A stretch of 64,000 nt of DNA from Nannochloropsis oceanica (taxonomy: Eukaryota; Sar; Eustigmatophyceae; Eustigmatales; Monodopsidaceae): assembly GCA_004519485.1 (NCBI GenBank), contig CP038112.1, positions 496,001 through 560,000 on the forward strand, given 5' to 3'. Of the stretch, positions 42,900 to 53,703 are shown piece after piece. Under the pieces are notes generated by a model. It worked only from the letters and a program-made list of their open reading frames with translations, had not been told where the DNA came from and did not search any database. How positions within the stretch are numbered: the first letter of the stretch is position 1; every line of letters starts with the position of its first letter. The position numbers were made by a program, and so were the translations under genes.

Positions 42900-43269
42900 T
42901 AGCAGCAGCAGCAGCAGCAGCAGTAGTAACAGATGTAGTCATAAAAATGCCGCTCGAGCACGTTTCATACAAGTATGGTGATCTCTCGCGACAGAATCAC
43001 ACGCGTGCGTGTGCGGGACGTGGCTTGGGGAGACCTAGGGCCAGCACCCAAGCGCAAGCATACGCGCTAACCACATGAACCAAAACTAGAAAGAACAAAA
43101 GAGACGGGAAATAACCCAACAAGAACGACACGAACTACAACAATCCCTTCATAGAAAGCAGTGGCATTGGGCTGCACGATTTTTGAGGGCCTCCAATTTG
43201 AAAAGTGACGGAAAATGCCACCTGTCTTTTTATCTGTTGTACACAAATTCTATCTCCTTCCCTCCCTCC
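42900..43269. other. Convergent 3' intergenic region
   Basis: Between the 3' ends of two convergent genes. It starts with a (CAG)n run at about 42901-42925; nothing else is seen. Confidence 0.5.
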
Positions 43270-44604
43270 TCAACTCCCTCCCACCCCCACCGTTCTCAAC
43301 AAATCGTCCATGTCCGTGTACGTTAAGATGCCCTTATCTCTATAAATCTTGGTTAACATTTTGCCCTCAAACACCAAGCTTCCCCCCTGCTGCGTGATCA
43401 AGGATTTATCTGCAGGAGCAAGCCGTTGCCAGTTCGGGATTATCGATATCATGTTCTGCAATCTCACCGTCGCCACTTCGAAAGGCCGGGCCCCCTCTGT
43501 CCCCAGCACGTCAAACGCACTCTTGTCGACCAAACCCTGTCCTCCCTGGCTTCTTCCCTTCAAGTAATCGGACGTCCAAGAGGCATCCGCGGCTTTATCT
43601 CCGATGTACCCCCGCAACACCGCTTGGAGAGTGCCTGGGGAGCCGATGCCAGCGAGCATTGGCAGGAGTTTCAAATAAGGATTGACGGGAAGGTCGGCGG
43701 CAAAGCCACGGGAGAAGCCGAATTGACCGTAGGCTGCGGCGGACGGGTCGCAATACAGACGATCTGTTTTTTTGGGCGAGGGGTCAAAATTTTAATAATG
43801 TATTTGGTGCTTGGGCAAGAGATCTCCAGTACAGCAGCAGCAGCACCGAAGGGTAAAAAGGGAAAATGATTTTCAAACTAATTAAACAGGCTTCTGCTTC
43901 AACGAAGCAAGGCAGTCACGTACCTAGGGGAAAGCCCCCCACCAATGTCGCGAACTCTTGCGCCGAGGCCACAGAACCGATCCCGACAGCGACAACGTTC
44001 ACGCCCGCGCGGTCCAGCTGAGGGAGGTAATGAAGAATCTTTTGGGCGTATTCGAAGCTGAACATATTGAAAAGGAGGGATTGAATAAAGGGAGAGATAA
44101 AGGGGCGGAGGAAATCCAAGAGCGAGAGATGAACGAGAGATGAAATGATGTGCGAATGTAAAATGAGCTGATTCACCACGCACCTTATTTCTGATTCAGT
44201 TTAATTAAAAGACCCATCCTTTTTCTTTCTCTTCCTCTCCCCACATCGTATACGCACCTATTAAAGTCTCCCCAATGCGTAAAAAATGCCACGATCGTCT
44301 TCTTCCCTCCTGAGGGAAAGGCATCGGCCAGAGAAGTTGGCCTCCCCGTGGCGGCGCTCAAGACCTGGCTTTGTTTCAGTAGCGAGTATTCCGGTGACGC
44401 GGGTTCAGACTTCATGATAGAAAAGGGGGAGGACAGCATGATTGTGATGCTGGAGCGTGGGCTGGTGAAGGTGGGTGCCGCGGAGGAGGGGTGCTGTCTG
44501 CTGAGCTGGCCAAGAGGAGAGGTCGGAGGGACAAATGCATGGCAGCATGTTCTTGCAGACAGGGCAGCCGCCAGCAAGGCTAACTTTGAAAGACAAGAGG
44601 CCAT
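43270..44604 (-). CDS. Plastid-targeted AhpC/TSA-like (peroxiredoxin-like 2) protein without the CxxC site
   Basis: Three exons, complement(43270..43763, 43924..44057, 44258..44604), 324 residues. The start MASCLSKLALLAAALSARTC is a signal peptide ending HAFVPP, with Phe after the cleavage site, then a transit-like region: a plastid precursor. The thioredoxin-like fold begins KKTIVAFFTHWGDFNSFEYA and continues AGVNVVAVGIGSVASAQEFA and FPLDRLYCDPSAAAYGQFGF. The C-terminal half (LKLLPMLAGIGSPGTLQAVL, PFEVATVRLQNMISIIPNW, LITQQGGSLVFEGKMLTKIY, ILTYTDMDDLL) matches the plant and algal AhpC-TSA_2 family. Where peroxiredoxins have a catalytic Cys, this has GDFNS, so peroxidase chemistry is doubtful; this seems to be a trait of the subfamily. 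Plastid stroma is inferred. Confidence 0.84.
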
Positions 44605-45802
44605 GCTGTGGTGTGTATGTAGGTGTGGGATTGTGTTCTGATAGAGATTTTGCGAGACACAATAACTGAGACTTTGGACATGCGAGCAGCGATTGACCTC
44701 CTGCCTTTCCGTTGTGTAAGTTGCTCGCTGCAATTTGTGTGGCTGCCAGCACGACATATACACGATTTATCACATGACGGCAGGAAAAACCAGAACAGAA
44801 GACCAAGCGAGCGGAAGCCCCCGCAATTGTTCCAATGAGGTGGCATTGCCTTGCTGAAAGATCGAGCATCTGGAGGCTGGGGCGGCGGGGCAGCGGAGAG
44901 AGAGAGAGATAGAGGTGCCCGACTCATGACGTGTCTCTTGTTTGACACCGTTCACTCACACACACCTTCATCCGACTGTAAATGCGGGTACAAACAGTCA
45001 GCTCTTCGTTCTCTCTACTTCTTTCGTTGGCTCGCGTCGTTCTAATCGCGTCCCGCCAAGGTTAAAGAGGTGAGTGCGTCGATCTTGACATCAAAACTGG
45101 AGAGAGTGGGATCGGTGAGGTGATATTCCGCATGCGTGCGCCTTTCTCGCATGTGTTGTGTTCCCCTACCTTGTGTTTGTACGGTTCTCGGCCGTTCTAG
45201 CTAATTGCTAGTACGTGCGAACGCGGCTGGCTGGGCAGATAGCTGGAGGCGGGCCTTCGTGGGCGTGGTGTCTCGCCCGTCCTTTCCCTTATTTTGCCAC
45301 ATGCTTCTTTCGTTTGAAACACGCGGCCACCCAGTGTGCCCTCCACACGACAAATGCAATTCAACAACTCACACAGCCATGACGACACATGTGACTAGCC
45401 CAACATTCTAATGCCGTCTTGCTGACGCTTGAAAATGCTGTATGTTGATTCTTGCCTCCCCAACTTGACATGTGTTGTGCTGTCCGCCCCGGCTCACCCA
45501 GCTTCCTTCCCCAGGTACCCGGCCACCACAACCGTCACACAACACCCACCACAAAATATGCACAGTCGCCCTCCATGTTGCCATTCTTTTTGTGCTGTCT
45601 GTTGTCGTGCCTTTCAATGGCATGTCTGGATCTTTTTGATCTCCCTACTTGAGCCCCACCTCAACATCAACCCTCCCTCATTTCCACATGCATCTCCCAA
45701 TCAACCTCCACCCCGTCCTTCCCCTTTACGCCCACACCGACACCATAGGCCATAGCAGGCAGCACTTATCCCCATTTAACCCTCCCAAGCAAAATCACCA
45801 TC
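44605..45802. promoter_or_regulatory. Divergent intergenic region, no gene seen
   Basis: About 1.2 kb between the peroxiredoxin-like gene (minus) and EF3 (plus). Several short frames exist without similarity or splice logic. It must hold two promoters; the EF3 promoter is expected to be strong. Confidence 0.5.
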
Positions 45803-48800
45803 ATGGTCAGTCCCGCCGATCTCTCCGTCGCCGCCGGCGGTGCACCCGCGGCCTTTGACATTGAAGCCAACTTCCAGAAGCTCTGTGACCGTACGACTGA
45901 TGTCTCGGAGGAATCATTCATGACGATGATTAATTCCTTGGAGCCGTGGTTGGTGCCCGATATCATCGACTTTTTGATCGCGAAAATTTCGGGGTTTGGC
46001 AAGGAACGCGAGCCGGCCATCTCGTTGCTGACCAAGCTAGATGCTGCCTTCATTCGGAGAAAGCTTCCCGACATCCTCCAGCCTGTCATCAACATGTGCA
46101 CAGATACCTCCAAGAAGGTCCGCGACCTCTCCCTCAAATGTCTGGAGCACCTGGTGCAGACCAACGGGAACTCCGATTTGGACAAGGTCATTCCCGGCCT
46201 CGTCCAGGCCCTCAAGGACCCCAACCATACGGTACAAGCCATCGACGACCTCGCCTCCTGCGTGTTCGTGCAAGACGTTGAGGCCCCCGCCCTGGCCGTG
46301 ATCATGCCCATCATCCGCCGTGGCCTCCGCCACAAGCAAACCGAGATCCAGCGCAAGTCCTGCGTAATCCTCGATAACGTCTGCCGGCTGGTGGACGACC
46401 CCAAGGAGCTTTCCATCGCCATCCCTGAGATTGTGCCCCTCGTCAAGTACTGCGCGGAAAATATCCCCAAGCCCGAGGCCCGTGAGGTGGCTGGCCGTGC
46501 CCTGAAGACGATCTTGGACCACTACGACGAGAAGCTGGTGCTGAGGAAGTGGAGCGTGGAGGAGGTGACGGCCATGATCAAGAAGCACGGGGAGCCCACG
46601 GAACACATCGTGAAGTGCACCAAGAACTTGTGCGATGCCTACCATTTTGAGAAGAAGGATTGGGAACGTGTTTATGGCGCGAAGCACTTGGATCTCTGCG
46701 CCAAGGTCCTAAACGACTGCGAGGTGCTTGCCAGCCCCAACACGATCTTCTTCGAAGACACGGAGGAGGGGCAGGATTTGTACAAGGGCGAATTCTCTTT
46801 GGCGTACGGTACCTTGACTTTGTTGAGGAAGACTCGTTTGCACTTGAAACGGAACCGTTTCTATGGGCTTCTGGGGCCGAACAATTGCGGGAAAACGACG
46901 CTGATGCGCGCCATTGACCACGAGCAGATCGATGGCTTCCCCAAGAAGACGGAGCTCAAGACATTGTTTGTCGAGCACGAGATCGCCGAGCGCGAGGTGG
47001 GAGAGGATGAGACGGGCTATCCAATTTTCAACACTGACTTGTCCGGGACGGATTGGGTTGTGGACTACTGCAACACCGTCGTGAAAGTGACGCCGGCCGT
47101 GACCAGGGAGCAGGCGGCGGCGGCCATGGCGGAGATGGGTTTTGGCAAGGACCGAGCGGCGGATGGGGATATGCCCGTGACGACCTACTCGGGGGGATGG
47201 AAGGTGAAGATGCAGCTGGTGGCAGCTCAGTTGATTAATACGGATTTGCTGATGTTGGACGAGCCGACGGGACACTTGGACGTGAAAAACATCGCCTGGT
47301 TGAAGGAATGGCTGAAGAGCTTTTTGGCGGGAGGAGGGTCTATCATCACCACGTCGCACGACTCGGAGTTTTTGCAGGAGATGTGCACGCACATCATCGA
47401 CTTCCAGAAAAAGAAGCTGGTGACGATGAAGGGCAACTTGAATGACTTTGTGGAGAAGTTCCCGGAGAAGAAGAGTTATTTCGTCCTGACGAATGAGAAG
47501 GTCCGTTTCGTCTTCCCCGAGCCGGGTAGCTTGGAAGGGGTGAAGTCGTTGTCTAAGCACATTTTGAAGATGACGGGAGTGACGTTCCAGTACCCGACGC
47601 GGGACAAGCCCACAGTAATGGACATCTGCTTGGAGGTCAGCCGTGTGTCGCGTGTGGCGGTGATTGGCCCCAACGGCGCAGGCAAGAGTACGGCGATCAA
47701 GTTGTTGATTGGAGAGTAAGTAGGGAGGAATGAAGGGGGGGGGGAAAGGGGGCATTGTGAGGATAAGTGTGGGTGCTTGTTTGTCTTTGTCTTTCCTTTT
47801 CGGGAGTCTGTTCTCTGACTCCAACTCTCCCTCCCCTCGCAATTCTCCCTTCCACCTTGCATCCCTCCCCTCAGGCTCACCCCGTCCAAGGGCGTGATTG
47901 TCAAGCACCCCAATATGCGCTTGGCCTACGTGGCGCAGCACGCCTTTTTTCACTTGGAGAAGCACTTGAACGAGACGCCGGCCCAGTACATCATGTGGCG
48001 CTTCGCGGGGAATGAGGACAAGGAGTCTTTGGATCTGTTGAACAAGAAGAAGGAGGTGGAGAAGGAGATCACCAAGTTTTTCATTCGGGAGGGAACGACC
48101 CTGTGCCAGTGCTACAGCCCGGGGGAGGAGAAGTTGGCGGTGGAGCCCGAGGCGATCATTTCGAGGCATGAGGATAAGAAGGCCAAGACGAAGGAGTACG
48201 AGGTGAAGTGGCGTGGGAAAAGCACGGATTGCAATCTGTGGGTGAAGCGGGAGGTGTTGCTGATGATGGGCGCGGAGAAGATGGTCCAGAAGTTCGATGA
48301 GAAGATGGCGGCGGAGTCGGGGCTGCAATTTAAGGCATTGACGACGTCGGCGATCGAGAAACACCTGGCTGACTTCGGCATCGACCCAGAAGACGCCTCC
48401 CATACTCTGATCAAGTCGTTGAGCGGGGGGCAGAAGATTAAGGTGGTGATGGCGGCGTGCTTCTGGCAGAACCCCCACATTATTGTGTTGGACGAGCCGA
48501 CGAATTACCTCGACAGGGACTCGTTGGGGGCGCTGGTGCAGGCCATCCATGACTACAAGGGTGGCGTGATCATCATCTCGCACAACCGGGAGTTCGCCGG
48601 GGCCGTGTGCCAGGAGAAATGGATCATGGACAAGGGCCACTTGCGACGGGAGGGGGAGTCGGTGGCAATGCACGAGGAGGAGGAGAAGAAGGAGGAGCTC
48701 GGGGATAAGGTGGTCATCGACGCACTCGGGAATGAGATCAAGGTACATGTCTTCCGTCTTTGGTTTGGTTGTCCTCCCTCCCCTCCTCCTTCCCTGCCTG

Positions 48801-49073
48801 CTTCCCTTCCTCCCTTTTCTCTTTCCTTCCAGTTTTTCTCTTTTTGAACTCTTCCAAAATGTGCTCATAGCGATAGACTTACCCTCCCTCACTCCTTCCC
48901 TTCCTCCACTCCCCCAGGTGAACAAGCAAGCCCAACTCTCGGACAAGGACAAGAAGAAGGAAATCAAACGCATCCAGAAGATGATTATTGACGGGCGTAA
49001 AAAGAAGACGCTTAATGAGGACACCTTGCTGGACCTTGAGTTGAAGCTGGAGGAGCTCAAGGCTGCCCCGTAA
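45803..49073 (+). CDS. Translation elongation factor 3 (ABCF-type ATPase)
   Basis: Three exons, 45803..47715, 47875..48742 and 48918..49073, 978 residues. The N-terminal 300 residues are HEAT repeats (EPAISLLTKLDAAFIRRKLP, VPLVKYCAENIPKPEAREVA). ABC1 has Walker A GPNNCGKTTL (about 356), signature TYSGGWKVKM and Walker B LLMLDEPTGHLD. ABC2 has Walker A GPNGAGKST (about 622), then an inserted chromodomain (KTKEYEVKWRGKSTDCNLWV), signature SLSGGQKIKV and Walker B IIVLDEPTNYLD. Both sites look competent. In fungi EF3 helps eject deacylated tRNA from the ribosomal E site. It is slightly shorter than yeast EF3 (1044), mainly in the basic C-terminus. An 893-codon antisense open frame over this gene is a composition artefact. 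Confidence 0.96.
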
Positions 49074-50246
49074 AAGGAGGGAGGGGTAGAGGGAGGGAGG
49101 GAAGGAGGACATCGAATAGCTCCTTTTTGTTGGATTATCCGGCTGTCATAAGTGGCTGAACGATCCAAAAAACAGGATATGCGTTGAGGGATGAAAGAAA
49201 GATAACTGCGCGAATCGACGGGAGATGTGCGTGTGTGTGTATGTGTATGTGACGTGTGTCTGTGTGAAGAAATAGAAAGAGCTGCCAAACGAGTAGGCGA
49301 GAGGCAGCACAGCAAAAGAGTGAGAACAAGAAGGCAGATAGGATGAGAAAGAAAGAAAGCGAGATCGGGTAGGACGGCTGTCGTACACATGGCTCGATGC
49401 CCTTAGATTGATTGCAGCAAGATTCAGGGAGAAGACCGAGCGAACACAACGATGTGAGTGGGACGTGGAGTTGAAAGAGCGCCGCGAAACCCCAAAAGGG
49501 CGCAGATGATGGTGACATGTCTCATTTGTATCGCTGCAAAATACAAAATAATAATAAAGAAAAAGCATTGTTCTACTGACTGCATCAGTGGGAACTGCAA
49601 GTGCACATAAGCTATCGTCATATGGGCCGCTGCCCTTATATAATGCGGCGTATTATTTCTCCTTATCGGTGCTTCTGCCGTGCAGGCACACCTAGTATGT
49701 ATATCACTAAAACTATGTTGGTTCCATCTTTTAGCACAGGCTGGGGGCTAAATGAGGGATTTTAAGGTACTTGCAAAAGTAAAGCAAATGCACATTTTCG
49801 GGAGAAAACTGGAACTCGCCAGGTATACAACGACTTTGAACTTGCTTTGAGCGAAGGTTAAGAGGAAGCATGCCTTCCGTCACACACAAGGCCTTGTGTG
49901 TGTTGTAAGACTACCTGATCTGCTCTCTGTAATGCGTGCTGAATTGTGCCTCAGCGTATGAGGGTCTGTCGAGGGCGCCGCTCGATGCAAATCTAATCAC
50001 CACAATTCACTTACCACCACCACTATGCCTATACCCCGGGGCGGCCCCTTCATAGGAAGGTCTGAACGTGTCACCTTTTATTGCGCGGCATAGCCTTCGT
50101 TCGGTTCCTGCTCCTCTTCTCTCCCGCAGGCCTATCCCTACCACACTCTTCACAGCGCTAGAAAGCAGTCATACGCCTCTCCTGCCACACCTTTAAATTA
50201 GAGCCACCGCCGGTGTCGCCGTCTCCTCTCCCAACGCAGGAGCATC
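49074..50246. other. Intergenic region, no gene seen
   Basis: 3' flank of EF3 and 5' flank of the transporter. It contains a (GT)n-like run at 49218-49265 and AT-richer DNA at 49620-49800. No coding signal. Confidence 0.5.
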
Positions 50247-52572
50247 ATGTCGCGTGATTTAGGCCTGAGCGGCGATGCTGGCTTTACCCTGCAAGATGCA
50301 CATTTTGAAGTTGATCAAATCGAATACCGCCTCCACCCTACCAGCGAACCCCACCATCGCGCGGGCTACCTCCGAGCCCCGCAAGAAGGCACCATCGAGG
50401 AAGAGACCGCAGGCTTTGCCGTGGGAGAAGCGGGCGAGTCCCTCCCTCCCATAAGTCCTGCCCTGCCTGGAGTACCCCCTCGCCGCAGTATCGAAGAGTA
50501 CAGAGCCCGCTACAAGGAGCGCGTGCATCGCTTACCGGCCGACGCAGGTTTTCGAGATTATCTCATGTTTCTCCCCCGGGCGATCTACAGGTTTGTTGAT
50601 CGGCTTTGTGATGCGTTCGGCTTTAAGTTCGTTGCTCTATTGATGAGTGTCTATGGGCTTTCTCAGGGGCTCGGCGAGAGTTACATGGCCATGTCCAGTG
50701 ACTATTACCTAAAGGACATCCTGAAACTCGAGCCGGCGTCCGCGCAGGCCTTCAAGAGTCTGATGCACTTGCCTTGGAACATCAAGCCAATCTATGGTCT
50801 GATAAGCGACACTTTGCCCATTTTCGGCTATCACCGCGGACCCTATATTTTCCTAGCGGGCGCGTTTGGAGTCTTTGCGTGGATCACCTTAGCCCTTCAG
50901 AGGAAAGCTTCCTTCGGCCTTGCGGCCTTCCTTCTCCTTCTTGCCAACTACTCCATCGCCTCTCCCGACGTCATCATCGACGCAGCCGTCACGGAACGAT
51001 CCCAATATGCGCCCATGTATGCATCGGACCTGCAGTCTCTTTCCTGGGGGTCGCATGCCATGGGCGGCATCATCGGGTGTACAACTGTCGGCCAGGCACA
51101 AGCGCACATCCATTCCCGCGGTGTCTTTGCGCTCACCTCCCTGACCGCGCTTTCCATCATGGTGCTGGCGGCCATGCGCTGGCTCCCGGAGAAACAAATA
51201 CCTCCGGGTGCCGAGCGGAGTAGGGCATGTCGCCATGCGTGGGTCAAGGGTGGCCAACGCTCTCTCTACCTCCTGGCGTTCTTCGTCGCAGCCTGCGCGG
51301 TTTTTCTGGCGACTACCGTCAACCACGTTGAGGACCGAATGATTGCAGGGTACATTACCGTGGCAGTTGCCGTGCTTGTCACCATTGTTGTTTATATGGT
51401 ACTCGTAAAAATTTCGCCTAAGATCGCGAAGCCTGCTATTTTCTTCTTTTTGCGCGAAGCCTGCCAACCCAATATTGCCGAGGCCATGTTCTATTTTTAC
51501 ACATCGGATCCGAACGGACCTTTGTTTACGCCGCAGTTTTTGGGCGTTCTTTCGTGCATCGGGAGTGTGTCGATGATGATTGGGATTGCCATGTATAACA
51601 GGTAGGGTGCGAGAGAGAGGGAGGGAGGGACGAAGGGAAGGGAGGTGGGGAATGGACGGACATCGCATCCCTTTTTGACCAGGGCTGTACATTTCGTGTG
51701 TTTTTTAACCACCCAGCGTAGAGGAGGTCGAGGGTGTTCCAATCAATCACTTTATATATGTATCCCTCGTTCCTGTCTACCCCTCCTGCCTCCCTCTCCG
51801 CCCCTCATTTGTCAGGTATATGTCGAGTTGGAAGTACCGCACCATCTTTATCGCCGCTCAAGTCCTGATGGTCGGCGCAGGCATGCTCGACTGGATCCTG
51901 GTGAAGCGTTTGAATCTCCGGGTAGGGATCAGTGACAAAGCGTTTGTCCTTGGCGATGAAGCACTGGTGCCCATCTTGCGTCGGTTCTCTGCCATGCCCT
52001 TTTTTGTTCTTGCGGCAAAGGTCTGTCCTGAGCGGTGTGAAGCTACTTTATTCGCCTTGTTGATGGCCCTGAGTAATTTTGGGGGGGACGTGGGAAGTTA
52101 TATTGGGGTAGGGGTGCTGAAGGCGTTCCATGTGCATAGGGGGGATTACAGCGAATTGTCAAACGTGGTGTTGGTCAAGACGATGTGCCGCTTTATTCCC
52201 GTCTTTTTGATCCCTCTCTTGATTCCTGATGCCAGTCCCGCGGATGAGATTTTGACCGAGAAAGAGAAGATGATGCGGACCTGGGAGGAAGAGGGAGGGG
52301 GGGAGGAAGAGGAGCAGGGAGGGAGGGGAGAAGGGGGAGGGATTGAGATGAGTGGAGGGAAGGGGGGGGTCGAGGGAGGGGTTGAGGGGAGGAGTCCAGC
52401 GAGGAGACGGCGTGGAAGCGGAACGAGTGCAAACGGAGGGGATGCAGAAGGTTTGATGGGCGGGGATGGGGGGGAGGGAGGGAGGAAGGGAGGGGTGGGG
52501 TTACAGAGGCAGACGTCGGACCTTGATCGGTTAGGGTCGCCGGAGGAGATTCAGAAGAGTTGTAAATTGTAA
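50247..52572 (+). CDS. Folate-biopterin transporter family (FBT/BT1) protein
   Basis: Two exons, 50247..51601 and 51816..52572, 703 residues. A 115-residue soluble N-terminus is followed by about 12 membrane helices of the major facilitator type. Family landmarks are FKFVALLMSVYGLSQGLGES, LMHLPWNIKPIYGLISDTLP (the P-W-xK-P-xYG-xSD motif of BT1 proteins), NYSIASPDVIIDAAVTERSQ and, in the second half, IFFFLREACQPNIAEAMFYF and LFALLMALSNFGGDVGSYIG. The C-terminal 120 residues are Gly/Glu/Arg-rich and lie in the cytosol. Relatives in Leishmania and plant plastids carry folates or pterins across membranes, but some members act on other substrates, so the substrate is inferred. The site is more likely the plasma membrane or an endomembrane than the plastid, since no leader is seen. 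Confidence 0.9.
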
Positions 52573-53703
52573 AATAAAAAAAAATAAAAAAAATAAACTT
52601 GTGAGTCACCTTTTGATGTTGAAGGATGATGCAAGGCTCAGGAGGCAAGGAGGGAGGTTGGAAGAGAGGAGCGGGGAGAGGGAGGGAATTACCGATTTAT
52701 TGTATAAAAGATTGCACCTTAATGGAACTGAAGACGGGAGAGAATGAAGAGAGCGTGTGTGGAATAATGGAAACGACTGCTCCCATCGAATGAAATGCTG
52801 CGATCGTGTATATAGTTTATTTATTGTACGGGCATGAGACAAAAGTCTAGAATGGGATAAATCAATGACCAAAAGACAAAATGCTGAAGTACGTTCACCA
52901 TCGATGAAATCGGGTATAAATGAACATGGAAATGGTTTGAATAGGAGAAGAAGAAGACGATGATGGAAAAGGAGATGATGAAAGAATAAGATAATAAAGA
53001 CTTTTATGAAGGAAAGGGGATTCAAATAATGAGGTGAGGATAGGTGGCTCATTTTGAATCGTTTTGTGTTTTTTTTTGTATCTCCTCCCGTCTATTCTCT
53101 TATTCATTCTCTTCCTTGTTCCTCTCCTACCTCTCTCCTTCTCGGTACTTTTTAATAAGCACGTGAGGCGGTTGTCAATGTTCATTTCTACGTCGTCCTT
53201 TTTCCGTCAATCACTTTTTAAACCACTTTCGTCTATCTTTCATCACTCTTCTGCGTTCTGGAACTCTTTTCCCTCCCGTTTCTACTCTTGTGAGGATAAG
53301 CTTTCTCTTCTCCACCCTTTCTCTTTTAACACCCGTACAGGCACCGGATCTGTAAGATTTACATCTCAAGAGTACGTTCATGTATTAATACATATACCTA
53401 GTGTATTACACACACTGGTAATGAAGTATAGCTGTCACCGGACTGAATACATCGTTCGTGTTTACCTTCTCTGTTTACGCCACATGTACGTACACGTTCT
53501 TTCTCTCCCTCCCTTTCTTAATTCAGGTATCGACTCGGATCACCCGAAACGACTATCCAATCTATAAAAAAGTCTCCTCCGGACTCTCTTTCCTTCCATC
53601 CATCCAACCATCCACTAAGCCAGCCATCCAGCCCTCCCTTCCTCCCTTCCTCCCTCCCTCCCTTTCTCTCCCCCGCTTTCGCTTTCTATATCTCTTCTCT
53701 TAT
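52573..53703. other. Convergent 3' intergenic region, AT-rich
   Basis: About 1.1 kb between convergent genes, AT-richer than the rest. It opens with A-rich DNA just after the transporter stop (52570-52600) and closes with CCCTTCCTCCC-type tracts (53630-53680). No gene. Confidence 0.55.

Noticed and set aside
46709-49390. 893-codon open frame antisense to EF3, crossing its introns
   Set aside because: It lies on the opposite strand of an unmistakable EF3 gene, has no domain, and its Leu/His/Arg-rich composition is what reversed, GC-biased codons give.
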